A stretch of DNA of 64,000 nucleotides, taken from positions 1 to 64,000 of the forward strand of contig JAPOKC010000013.1 of NCBI GenBank assembly GCA_029977845.1. Reading direction: 5' to 3'. A model generated the notes under the pieces. The model worked only from the letters and a program-made list of their open reading frames with translations, did not search any database and was not told the origin of the DNA. This DNA comes from Mycobacteriaceae bacterium. GTDB lineage: Bacteria > Actinomycetota > Actinomycetes > Mycobacteriales > Mycobacteriaceae. Each line of letters starts with the position of its first letter. The first letter of the stretch is position 1. This document shows positions 56,855 to 64,000 of the stretch, piece after piece. A program made the position numbers and the translations under genes.

Positions 56855-57676
56855 TCAAGCGTGCGGATTGGACCGGAACCGGGTGCCGTCGTCGAGGCCG
56901 CTGAGGGAACCCATCTCGGCGTCGCCCAGTTCGAAACCGAAGACGTCGATGTCCTCGGCCAGGTGTGCCGCCGTCGTGGCCCTGGGCAGAACCACATTGC
57001 CCAGTTGCAGGCTCCACCGGATGAGCACCTGGGCGGCCGACTTGCCGTGCGCATCGGCGACTGCGGTGACCGCCGGATTCGCCAGCAGCGTGCCGGTGCC
57101 CAGCGGGCAGTACGCCTCGGTGGCGATTCCATAGCCGGCGTGCACGTCGCGCAACGCCGACTGGTTGAGCAGTGGGTGCAGTTCGACCTGGTGCACGGCG
57201 GGGGTGAAGAAGGACAGGTCGACGATGTCCGCGACGTTCTCGGCGGTGAAGTTGGCGATGCCGATCGAGCGGACGTGACCGACTTCCTTGGACTTCATGA
57301 TCCCGCCCCAGGCGTCGATGTACTTGCCGTTCTCCTCGACCGGCCAGTCGACCAGGTAGAGGTCGACGTAGTCCAGACCCAGGCGTCCCAGCGCCGCCTG
57401 GCAGGCGTCCTGCGCGGACTGGAAGCCCTGCTCGGCGCTGGACATCTTGGTGCTGATGCACAGTTCGTCGCGGGGGATTCCTGACGCCGCCACGGCCCGG
57501 CCGACCGCCTCCTCATTGTCGCTCGCGGTGTCGATCAGCCGGTAGCCGGCCTGCAATGCGGCGCTGACCGCGGCCTCGGCATCGGCCGGAGCGAGGTCGG
57601 CCACCGCGATTCCGAGGGCCGGAATGACGTGGCCGTCGTTGAGCGTGACCGAGGGGATTCCGGCCATCGGTGTCAT
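56855..57676 (-). CDS. Aldo/keto reductase homologue lacking catalytic Tyr and His
   Basis: A 273-residue (beta/alpha)8 AKR in the position of M. tuberculosis Rv2971. The family tetrad is Asp-Tyr-Lys-His. Here Asp49 and Lys77 (STKM) are present, but the segment after Asp is [11 protein letters not shown], two residues shorter than the usual DTAxxYxNExxVG and without Tyr, and the position normally His is Asp110 (LYLVDWP). NADPH-binding features near the C-terminus remain (EAYCPLGTG and the Arg of LPRATT). It may be inactive as a reductase or do something else. The ATG at 57676 follows TAGGTGA. Confidence 0.88.
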   Translation of the reverse strand: MTPMAGIPSVTLNDGHVIPALGIAVADLAPADAEAAVSAALQAGYRLIDTASDNEEAVGRAVAASGIPRDELCISTKMSSAEQGFQSAQDACQAALGRLGLDYVDLYLVDWPVEENGKYIDAWGGIMKSKEVGHVRSIGIANFTAENVADIVDLSFFTPAVHQVELHPLLNQSALRDVHAGYGIATEAYCPLGTGTLLANPAVTAVADAHGKSAAQVLIRWSLQLGNVVLPRATTAAHLAEDIDVFGFELGDAEMGSLSGLDDGTRFRSNPHA

Positions 57677-57785
57677 GTCACCTACCTGTGTTTCGCGGTG
57701 GATTTTCCAGTCACCGATTCGGCTGACGATAGTACCCAGCGCAAAATAGATTTGGGCGGCACACCTGACCCGCCGGAACAAGGAG

Positions 57786-58853
57786 ATGACCGTGGCTGTC
57801 AAGGACAGGGCGATGGCGGTGGCAAACCGCTTGGGCGTCAAGCTGATTCCGAGACTTCCCATCCCGGCCAAGCGTCTGATGTCCGGCGGCAAGGCGGTCA
57901 CCCTCGACGGCAACACCCTGGACCCGTCGATCCAGATGATGCTGGCCGCGCAGAAGATGATGGGGATCAACGGGCTGGTGGTGGCGGGCGACCCGGTCGC
58001 CACCCGTCGCAACAACGGTGAACTGACCGCGAGCCTGGACCAGCCGAACGTCCGGGTCGCCCAGACCCGTGACCTGTCCATACCCGGCCCGGCCGGTCCG
58101 ATCGGCGCCCGGCATTACCGGCCCGACACCGGCGACCGGCCCCCGCTGGTGGTCTTCTTCCATGGCGGCGGGTTCGTCTTCGGTGACCTCGACACCCACG
58201 ACGCGGCCTGCCGGTTGATCGCCCGCGACGCCGGCGTGCAGGTGCTGGCGATCGACTACCGGCTGGCCCCGGAACATCCGGCGCCGGCAGCGGTCGAGGA
58301 CTCACATGCCGCCTACCGCTGGGCGCTGGCCCATGCCGAGGAACTGGGTGCGGACCCCAGGCGGGTGGCGGTCGCCGGCGACAGCGCCGGCGGATGCCTG
58401 GCCGCCGTGGTGTCTCAACTCGCGCGGGACGCGGGCGATCAGCTGCCCGTCCTGCAGTGGCTGATCTACCCGGTCACCGATATGCGGGGCGGCACCCGGT
58501 CGCGCAGCCTGTTCGGCGACGGCTTTCTGCTCACCAAGTCCGATATGGACTGGTTCCAGGACTCCTACCTGCTTAATTCCGGTCTGGACGAGACCAGCCC
58601 GCTGGTGTCGCCGCTGCTGACCGAGGATCTGTCGGGGCTGCCGCCGGCGTTGGTGACCACCGCCGGCTTCGACCCGCTGCGCGACGAGGGGGAGCAGTAC
58701 GCGGTGAGACTGCGGGAGGCCGGGGTCACGGTGGACCTGCGCCGAGCCCCGGGCATGACGCATGCCTTCATCAATCTCAACGTGCTCGGCGGCGGCGTCG
58801 CCGCGGCGAACTCGGAGATGATCTCCGCTCTGCGGGCCCATCTGTCCCGCTGA
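57786..58853 (+). CDS. lipN: Hormone-sensitive-lipase family esterase LipN
   Basis: A 355-residue alpha/beta hydrolase of the HSL group. The oxyanion hole is HGGGF (126-130) and the nucleophile Ser200 lies in GDSAGG; Asp in [11 protein letters not shown] and His in MTHAFINL complete the triad. No signal peptide is evident. M. tuberculosis LipN (Rv2970c) hydrolyses short-chain esters. The ATG at 57786 follows AAGGAG. It diverges from the AKR gene with 109 nt between starts. Confidence 0.92.
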   Translation: MTVAVKDRAMAVANRLGVKLIPRLPIPAKRLMSGGKAVTLDGNTLDPSIQMMLAAQKMMGINGLVVAGDPVATRRNNGELTASLDQPNVRVAQTRDLSIPGPAGPIGARHYRPDTGDRPPLVVFFHGGGFVFGDLDTHDAACRLIARDAGVQVLAIDYRLAPEHPAPAAVEDSHAAYRWALAHAEELGADPRRVAVAGDSAGGCLAAVVSQLARDAGDQLPVLQWLIYPVTDMRGGTRSRSLFGDGFLLTKSDMDWFQDSYLLNSGLDETSPLVSPLLTEDLSGLPPALVTTAGFDPLRDEGEQYAVRLREAGVTVDLRRAPGMTHAFINLNVLGGGVAAANSEMISALRAHLSR

Positions 58854-58923
58854 CCGGCCCGGACGGGTGCGCCGGTACGCTATGAAGCGCCCGTAACCAT
58901 CGACAGCGAGGATCAGCCGAGCC

Positions 58924-59709
58924 GTGGCCAGCAACAAGAAAAGCGTCCCCAGCTACGACCTGAACGCCCAGACCCGCAGGCGTGACCTGGTGGTCCGGTT
59001 GGGCCTGACAGCCGTCGTCGTACTCTTCGCCGTCGGCCTCGTGCTCTACATCGTGATGGGCAAGGAGAAGGTCAGCGCCGGGGACGCGCAGGCCGTGCGC
59101 GTCGACTCCGCCGCGTTGATCAAGAAGCCCGACAGCACCGAGCCCAAGGCCGTGCTCTCGATCTACGAGGACTTCCAGTGCCCGCACTGCAAGAACTTCG
59201 AGAAGAACTTCAGTTCGACCCTGGACCAGATCGTCAAGAGCGGTGCGGCCGCCGTCGACTACTACATGGTCTCGATCCTCAACAAGACCAACGGCGGTTA
59301 CTCGGCGCGCTCGGCCAACGCCGCCTATTGCGTCGGCGCCGAGAACAAGGACGCCTTCGTCCGGTTCCACTCCGCGCTGTTCGCCCAGCAGCCCGAGGAG
59401 GGCTCCGGCAGCGGACCCGACAACGCGGCGTTGATCGAGACGGCACGGCAGGCCGGCGTGACCGGCGCCGTTCCGGATTGCGTCAACAAGGGCAAGTATG
59501 AGGACATGGTGAAGGGTCTGGCCGCGGCCTCAAAGATCACCTCGACCCCGACCATCCGGCTCAACGGCGAGGACATCAATCCGGCCAGCCCGGCGGAACT
59601 GATCGCCAAGGTCCGACAGATCGTGGGCCCGGTGCCGGGCCTCGAGATTCCGGCGCCGGCTGCGTCGCCGGCGCCGGGAGCGCCGGCCCCCGCCGCCCCG
59701 AAGCCGTGA
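58924..59709 (+). CDS. DsbA-like membrane-anchored thiol oxidase
   Basis: A 261-residue protein with an N-terminal membrane helix (LGLTAVVVLFAVGLVLYIVM), a thioredoxin-fold domain with CPHC (Cys86, Cys89) and cis-Pro in STPTIRLNG, and a Pro/Ala-rich tail. It should introduce disulfides into exported proteins. Its stop overlaps the GTG of the VKOR gene, its expected re-oxidant, by 4 nt. It corresponds to M. tuberculosis Rv2969c. Confidence 0.93.
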   Translation: MASNKKSVPSYDLNAQTRRRDLVVRLGLTAVVVLFAVGLVLYIVMGKEKVSAGDAQAVRVDSAALIKKPDSTEPKAVLSIYEDFQCPHCKNFEKNFSSTLDQIVKSGAAAVDYYMVSILNKTNGGYSARSANAAYCVGAENKDAFVRFHSALFAQQPEEGSGSGPDNAALIETARQAGVTGAVPDCVNKGKYEDMVKGLAAASKITSTPTIRLNGEDINPASPAELIAKVRQIVGPVPGLEIPAPAASPAPGAPAPAAPKP

Positions 59710-60299
59710 CCCTTGGCTCGACCGGGGCCGTGCGGGTATCGCGCGCCAGCGCCTGGTGGGTGCTGATCGCCGGCGTCGTCGGCTTGATCTCCTCGGCCAC
59801 CCTTCTGGTCGAGAAGATCGAGATGCTCAAGGACCCGAAGTTCGTGCCGAGTTGCAGTATCAACCCGGTGCTCGCCTGCGGGTCGGTGATCAACACCCCG
59901 CAGGCGTCGGTGTTCGGACCGCCCAACCCGCTGATCGGGGTGGTCGCGTTCGCCGTGGTCATCACCATCGGTGTGCTCGCCGTTGCGAAAGTGTCTCTGC
60001 CGCGGTGGATCTGGGGCGGCCTGGCGATCGGCTCCTTGCTGGCGGTGGTGTTCGTGCACTGGCTCAAATACGAGACCCTCTACGAGATCGGCGCGCTGTG
60101 CCCGTACTGCATGGTGGTCTGGTCGGTGACCATCCCGCTGTTCGTGGTGGCCGCCTCGATCGCCTTGCAGCCACTGGCCGGCAATCCGGTGGCGCGGTTC
60201 CTCTACAACTGGCGCTGGCCGATCGTGGTGCTGTGGTTCGTCTCGGTGATCCTGGAGATCCTGGTCCGGTTCTGGGACTACTGGTCGACCCTCATTTAG
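59706..60299 (+). CDS. VKOR-family disulfide oxidoreductase
   Basis: A 197-residue integral membrane protein with about five helices. The catalytic pair is CPYC (Cys132, Cys135) and the periplasmic loop pair is Cys50 and Cys58 (CSINPVLAC). VKOR takes electrons from the DsbA partner and passes them to menaquinone, replacing DsbB in actinobacteria. It is translationally coupled to the DsbA-like gene. It corresponds to Rv2968c. Confidence 0.94.
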   Translation: MTLGSTGAVRVSRASAWWVLIAGVVGLISSATLLVEKIEMLKDPKFVPSCSINPVLACGSVINTPQASVFGPPNPLIGVVAFAVVITIGVLAVAKVSLPRWIWGGLAIGSLLAVVFVHWLKYETLYEIGALCPYCMVVWSVTIPLFVVAASIALQPLAGNPVARFLYNWRWPIVVLWFVSVILEILVRFWDYWSTLI

Positions 60300-60303
60300 T
60301 GCC

Positions 60304-60852
60304 GTGACCCGGATCGTCGCCGGAGCGGCGGGAGGACGCCGGCTGGCCGTACCGCCCAAGGGCACCCGGCCCACAACCGACCGGGTGCGGGAGGCTCTGT
60401 TCAACGTGCTGGCCGCACGCCTGGACTTCGACGGGCTGCGGGTGCTGGACCTCTACGCGGGTTCGGGCGCGCTGGGGCTCGAGGCGCTCTCCCGCGGTGC
60501 GGCATCGGTGACGTTCGTCGAGAAAGACCGGCGCGCCGCCGAGGTCATCAACGGAAATATCGGAACCGTCGGACTGCCCGGCGCCACGGTGCGCCGCGGT
60601 GTGGTCGCGACGGTCCTGGCGGGCGCCGCAACGCCGATGGACCTGGTGTTCGCCGACCCGCCCTACGACGTCCCGGCGGGCGAGATCGAGGCGGTGGTGT
60701 CGCTGCTGGCCCGCCACGGCTGGCTTGCCGCCGGCGCCACGGTGATCGTCGAGCGGTCCGCGTCGTCGCGCACGCTTAGCTGGCCGGAGGGCTGGGCCGT
60801 GTGGCCGGAGCGCCGCTACGGCGACACCCGCATCGAGGCCGCTTCCTGCTAG
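60304..60852 (+). CDS. rsmD: 16S rRNA (guanine966-N2)-methyltransferase
   Basis: A 182-residue SAM-dependent methyltransferase. [12 protein letters not shown], the SAM loop [19 protein letters not shown] and the catalytic ADPPY (117-121) identify RsmD. It starts 4 nt after the VKOR stop and is followed by coaD after 11 nt. In M. tuberculosis pyruvate carboxylase lies between the VKOR gene and this one; that gene is missing here. Confidence 0.94.
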   Translation: MTRIVAGAAGGRRLAVPPKGTRPTTDRVREALFNVLAARLDFDGLRVLDLYAGSGALGLEALSRGAASVTFVEKDRRAAEVINGNIGTVGLPGATVRRGVVATVLAGAATPMDLVFADPPYDVPAGEIEAVVSLLARHGWLAAGATVIVERSASSRTLSWPEGWAVWPERRYGDTRIEAASC

Positions 60853-60863
60853 CGTTTCGTCCC

Positions 60864-61343
60864 ATGAGCGGCGCTGTCTGCCCCGGGTCATTCGATCCGG
60901 TCACCCTCGGGCATATCGACGTCTTCGAACGGGCCGCCGCACAGTTCGACGAGGTGATCGTCGCGGTGCTGTTCAACCCCAACAAGGCCGGCATGTTCGA
61001 CGTCGACGAGCGCATCGCGATGATCGAGGAGGCATGCGCCCACCTGCCGAACCTGCGCGCCGTGCACAGCAAGGGCCTCGTCGTCGACTTCGTCCGGTCG
61101 TGCGGATTCACCGCGATGGTCAAGGGCCTGCGCACCGGCACCGACTTCGAGTACGAGCTGCAGATGGCCCAGATGAACAAGCACATCGCCGGGGTCGACA
61201 CCTTCTTCGTCTGCACCGCGCCGAAATACTCGTTCGTCTCCTCATCGCTGGCCAAGGAGGTGGCCGGCCTTGGTGGGGACGTCTCCGCCCTGCTGCCGGA
61301 ATCGGTCAACAAGCGGCTTTCGGCCAAGCTCGCCGGCCGCTGA
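60864..61343 (+). CDS. coaD: Phosphopantetheine adenylyltransferase
   Basis: A 159-residue hexameric enzyme making dephospho-CoA. The nucleotidyltransferase motif is [15 protein letters not shown] and the second motif is [29 protein letters not shown] binds pantetheine. Length matches the family. It is followed by a 63-bp palindromic repeat and then sepIVA. Confidence 0.97.
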   Translation: MSGAVCPGSFDPVTLGHIDVFERAAAQFDEVIVAVLFNPNKAGMFDVDERIAMIEEACAHLPNLRAVHSKGLVVDFVRSCGFTAMVKGLRTGTDFEYELQMAQMNKHIAGVDTFFVCTAPKYSFVSSSLAKEVAGLGGDVSALLPESVNKRLSAKLAGR

Positions 61344-61368
61344 CGTGCCCATCTCTCCGCTCTCTCCG

Positions 61369-61431
61369 CGTCGAGCGAGGAATCTTGCAGGCGTTTTGCG
61401 AGTCGACGCACGCAGGGTTCCTCACTCAACG
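61369..61431. repeat. 63-bp palindromic element, copy B
   Basis: Arms CGTCGAGCGAGGA and TCCTCACTCAACG pair with two mismatches, and the interior contains CTTGCAGGC. Length and ends match copy A at 4160-4222. It lies in the 195-nt gap between coaD and sepIVA, which shows no other feature except the sepIVA ribosome site. Confidence 0.75.
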
Positions 61432-61538
61432 GGCAGATCGCCCGTCTCGGTCAATTGCGACACACCGGTGTCGCCACACCTTTCACAGAGGTAACACCAG
61501 GCACACTGGTCACTACCAACTACCGCCGGGAGGGCGCC

Positions 61539-62276
61539 GTGTACCGAGTTTTTGAAGCGCTCGACGAGCTGAGCGCCATCGTCGAAGAGGCCCGTGGTGT
61601 GCCGATGACGGCCGGCTGCGTGGTTCCACGCGGCGACGTCCTGGAGCTGATCGACGACATCAAGGACGCCATCCCGGGTGAGCTCGATGACGCCCAGGAT
61701 GTGCTCGACGCCCGCGACAGCGTGCTGCAGGAGGCCAAGGACCACGCGGAGTCCACCGTCGGCGGCGCCAACGCCGAGGCGGAGTCCCTGCTCAGCCATG
61801 CCCGTGCCGAGGCTGACCGACTGCTGGCCGACGCCAAATCCCAGGCCGACCGGATGGTCGCCGAGGCCCGCGCACACAGCGAGGGCATGGTCGGCGAGGC
61901 CCGCGAGGAGGCCTCCCGGCTGGCCACCACCGCCAAGCGCGACTACGAGGCCGCGAGCAGCCGGGCCAAGGCCGAGGCCGACCGTCTGGTCGAGAGCGGC
62001 AACCTCTCCTACGAGAAGGCCGTCCAGGAGGGCATCAAGGAGCAGCAGCGGCTGGTCTCGCAGACCGAGGTGGTGCAGGCCGCCCACGCCGAGGCCACTC
62101 GCCTGATCGACACCGCCCATGCCGAGTCCGACCGGTTGCGCGGCGAGTGCGACATCTACGTCGACAACAAGCTGGCCCAGTTCGAGGAGTACCTCAACGG
62201 CACCCTGCGCTCGGTCAGCCGCGGCCGGCACCAGCTGCGCACGGCGGCCGGGACCCACGACTACGTGCAGCACTAG
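61539..62276 (+). CDS. sepIVA: SepIVA, DivIVA-like cell-division protein
   Basis: A 245-residue, almost wholly coiled-coil protein (Ala/Glu/Arg heptads from about residue 55 to 220) with a conserved N-terminal VYRVFEALDELSAIVEEARGVPMT. The GTG start at 61539 gives exactly the length of M. tuberculosis Rv2927c. In M. smegmatis SepIVA is essential and works at the septum and intracellular membrane domain. GGGAGG precedes the start. Confidence 0.93.
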   Translation: MYRVFEALDELSAIVEEARGVPMTAGCVVPRGDVLELIDDIKDAIPGELDDAQDVLDARDSVLQEAKDHAESTVGGANAEAESLLSHARAEADRLLADAKSQADRMVAEARAHSEGMVGEAREEASRLATTAKRDYEAASSRAKAEADRLVESGNLSYEKAVQEGIKEQQRLVSQTEVVQAAHAEATRLIDTAHAESDRLRGECDIYVDNKLAQFEEYLNGTLRSVSRGRHQLRTAAGTHDYVQH

Positions 62277-62292
62277 GCAATTCGGCTGGCCG

Positions 62293-62298
62293 TAGAAT
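62293..62298 (+). promoter_or_regulatory. -10 box of yceD
   Basis: TAGAAT sits 6 nt before the ATG at 62305, near-consensus and of leaderless type, probably driving yceD-rnc-mutM. Confidence 0.6.
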
Positions 62299-62304
62299 CC
62301 AGCC

Positions 62305-62859
62305 ATGGTTGCCCTCGGACCGTTGGTCTTCGACGTCTCCCGGCTCGGCCGTCGACCCGGATCCATGATCACCGTGTCCGAGACGGTGCCCAGCCCGTCG
62401 CGAATCGGCCTGGACCTCATCGCGATCCAGCCCGGCGCCGATATCGACCTGGATCTGCGATTCGAGGCGGTCTCCGAAGGCGTCCTGGTGTCCGGACCTG
62501 TCCGGGCGGCCACCAGTGGCGAGTGCTCGCGCTGCCTCGGCCCGGTCACCGGTGAGGTGGAGATCCATCTGACCGAACTGTTCGCCTATCCGGACAGCCT
62601 GACCGAGTCCACCACCGAGGCCGACGAGGTCGGTCATGTCGTCGACTCATGCGTCGACCTCGAGCAGCCGATCATCGACGCGGTCGGCCTGCTGCTGCCG
62701 TTCGCCCCGCTGTGCTCGCCGGACTGTCCGGGGCTGTGCCCGCAGTGCGGTGTCGCCCTGGTCTCGGCCGAACCCGGCCATCATCACGACCAGATCGACC
62801 CGCGCTGGGCCAAGCTGGCCGGCATGCTGCCCCCCGACGGCGAAGGCGCGAACTCGTGA
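62305..62859 (+). CDS. DUF177/YceD-family protein
   Basis: A 184-residue YceD protein, linked in other bacteria to 23S rRNA and ribosome assembly. The conserved ECSRCLGPVTGEVEI and a C-terminal zinc-like CSPDCPGLCPQCG are present. rpmF, which usually follows yceD, is not here; rnc follows instead with a 4-nt overlap, the mycobacterial arrangement. Confidence 0.9.
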   Translation: MVALGPLVFDVSRLGRRPGSMITVSETVPSPSRIGLDLIAIQPGADIDLDLRFEAVSEGVLVSGPVRAATSGECSRCLGPVTGEVEIHLTELFAYPDSLTESTTEADEVGHVVDSCVDLEQPIIDAVGLLLPFAPLCSPDCPGLCPQCGVALVSAEPGHHHDQIDPRWAKLAGMLPPDGEGANS

Positions 62860-63560
62860 GCGCATCGCGCAAGGACCTGCTGGACGCGCTCGGTGTCGAT
62901 CTGTCCGGTGATCTGCTGACCCTGGCATTGACCCATCGCAGCTACGCCTACGAACACGGCGGTCTGCCGACCAACGAGCGACTCGAACTGCTCGGCGACG
63001 CGGTGCTCGGACTGGTGATCGTCGAGGAGCTCTTTCGCCGCCACCCGGAGAACTCCGAAGGCGATCTGGCCAAGCTGCGCAACAGCATCGTCAACAGTCA
63101 GGCGCTGGCCGGTGTCGCCCGCGGTCTGACCGACGACGGTCTGGGGGAGTACCTGCTGCTCGGGCGTGGTGAGGTCAACACCGGCGGTCACGCCAAGGCG
63201 AGCATCCTGGCCGACACGCTGGAGTCGCTGATCGGCGCGATCTACCTGCAGCACGGGCTGACCGGGGCGCGGTCGGTGATCCTGCGGTTGTTCGACTCGC
63301 TGCTGGAGACCGCGCCGACCCTCGGCGCCGCACTGGAGTGGAAGTCCAGCCTGCAGGAGCTGACCTCGGCCCGCGGACTGGGTGTGCCGCGCTATGAGGT
63401 CAGCGCCGAGGGGCCCGACCACGACCGCCGGTTCACCGCGGTGGTGTACGTCGGCGGTGAACCGTGCGGCAGCGGGCGGGGCAAGTCCAAGAAGGCCGCC
63501 GAGACCGATGCGGCGGCCCAGGCCTGGACCGCCCTGGACGCAGCGTCGCTGGATGCCTGA
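62856..63560 (+). CDS. rnc: Ribonuclease III
   Basis: A 234-residue dsRNA endonuclease. The catalytic signature [12 protein letters not shown] and the second acidic site [12 protein letters not shown] precede a C-terminal dsRNA-binding domain ([13 protein letters not shown] to AAAQAWTAL). The GTG at 62856 overlaps the yceD stop by 4 nt. It processes rRNA precursors. Confidence 0.96.
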   Translation: MSASRKDLLDALGVDLSGDLLTLALTHRSYAYEHGGLPTNERLELLGDAVLGLVIVEELFRRHPENSEGDLAKLRNSIVNSQALAGVARGLTDDGLGEYLLLGRGEVNTGGHAKASILADTLESLIGAIYLQHGLTGARSVILRLFDSLLETAPTLGAALEWKSSLQELTSARGLGVPRYEVSAEGPDHDRRFTAVVYVGGEPCGSGRGKSKKAAETDAAAQAWTALDAASLDA

Positions 63561-63562
63561 GC

Positions 63563-64000
63563 TTGCCTGAACTTCCCGAGGTCGAGGTGGTGCGGCGCGG
63601 CCTACAGGCCCATGTCGCCGGTAAGACCATCACGGCGGTCGCGGTGCACCACCCGCGCGCGGTGCGCCGGCACCAGCCCGGGGCCGCCGATCTGACCGCG
63701 CGGCTGCTCGGCGCGCGCATCGCCGGTACCGGCCGCCGCGGCAAATACCTGTGGCTGAACCTTGACGAGCAGACTGCGCTCGTCGTGCATCTCGGGATGA
63801 GCGGGCAGATGCTGCTGGGCCCGATCACCAAGACCGAACACCTCAGAATCGCGGCGACACTCGACGACGGCACCGCGCTGAGCTTCGTCGATCAGCGCAC
63901 CTTCGGCGGATGGCAGCTGGCCGACCTGGTGACCGTCGACGGCGCCCGGGTTCCCGAGCCGGTGGCTCACATCGCTCGCGATCCGCTCGATCCGTTCTTC
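63563..64000 (+). CDS. mutM: Formamidopyrimidine-DNA glycosylase, 5' part
   Basis: The first 146 codons are in the window. After Met removal the mature N-terminus would be [13 protein letters not shown], with Pro as the catalytic nucleophile and Glu next to it, so the TTG at 63563 must be the start. HLGMSGQM and [10 protein letters not shown] follow as expected. The zinc finger lies beyond the window. It removes 8-oxoguanine and is placed 2 nt after rnc. Confidence 0.94.
   Translation, partial: MPELPEVEVVRRGLQAHVAGKTITAVAVHHPRAVRRHQPGAADLTARLLGARIAGTGRRGKYLWLNLDEQTALVVHLGMSGQMLLGPITKTEHLRIAATLDDGTALSFVDQRTFGGWQLADLVTVDGARVPEPVAHIARDPLDPFF

Overview
The window is high-GC actinobacterial DNA and its backbone is unmistakably mycobacterial. 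On the + strand the order pfkA - gatB ... ilvB-ilvN-ilvC ... serA-leuB ... gltX - tRNA-Gln - tRNA-Glu ... leuC-leuD-hupB ... gpsA ... ddl ... thiL-ung ... fakA-recG ... lipN, DsbA-like, VKOR, rsmD, coaD, sepIVA, yceD, rnc, mutM is the gene order I know from Mycobacterium tuberculosis Rv3010c to Rv2924c, read in reverse. Lineage markers include LppZ, SepIVA, an HU protein with a long Lys/Ala tail, the F420 enzyme FbiD and MutT1. A rapidly growing or environmental species (Mycolicibacterium type) is the best guess; I cannot name the species.

From 1 to 4.2 kb lie the 5' end of a lipoprotein flavin oxidase, pfkA, an MHS-family transporter and gatB. From 4.2 to 22.5 kb, where M. tuberculosis has only two small genes between gatB and lppZ, there is an 18-kb block that looks like a chemolithoautotrophy island. 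Its left half holds Calvin-cycle genes: cbbY, transketolase, class I aldolase, a LysR regulator, phosphoribulokinase and fructose-1,6-bisphosphatase, with a two-component system embedded among them. No RuBisCO gene is present. Its right half is one long, tightly overlapping operon for a group 2a (Huc-like) [NiFe] hydrogenase: small and large subunits, a maturation protease with an extra domain, a small protein, a TPR protein, a NifU-Rieske protein (HucE-like), an NHL beta-propeller, an unknown protein and a cytochrome P450. fbp and hucS diverge from a 386-nt intergenic region that contains a near-perfect inverted repeat with a CbbR-like T-N11-A core and a 19-codon leader ORF.

From 22.5 to 42.7 kb come lppZ, a DoxX protein, the ilvBNC operon with a classic leader-peptide attenuator, three small ORFs (one PGRS-like), an FAD oxidoreductase, a VapBC pair, serA-leuB, a PnuC-NadR type nicotinamide riboside salvage pair, an MFS exporter, a FAH-family hydrolase, gltX, two tRNAs, an F420/FMN split-barrel protein, the IclR regulator with leuCD, and hupB. 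From 42.7 to 64 kb the content is mostly housekeeping: mutT1, ppk, fbiD, gpsA, a gamma-synthase-type PLP enzyme, ddl, thiL, ung, rpmB, fakA, recG, a secreted nuclease, an aldo/keto reductase that lacks two catalytic residues, lipN, a DsbA/VKOR pair, rsmD, coaD, sepIVA, yceD, rnc and the start of mutM.

A 63-bp palindromic element occurs twice (4160-4222 and 61369-61431). Many genes carry a TANNNT -10 box 6-8 nt before the start codon, as expected for leaderless mycobacterial mRNAs. I saw no transposase, CRISPR array, rRNA or prophage gene.
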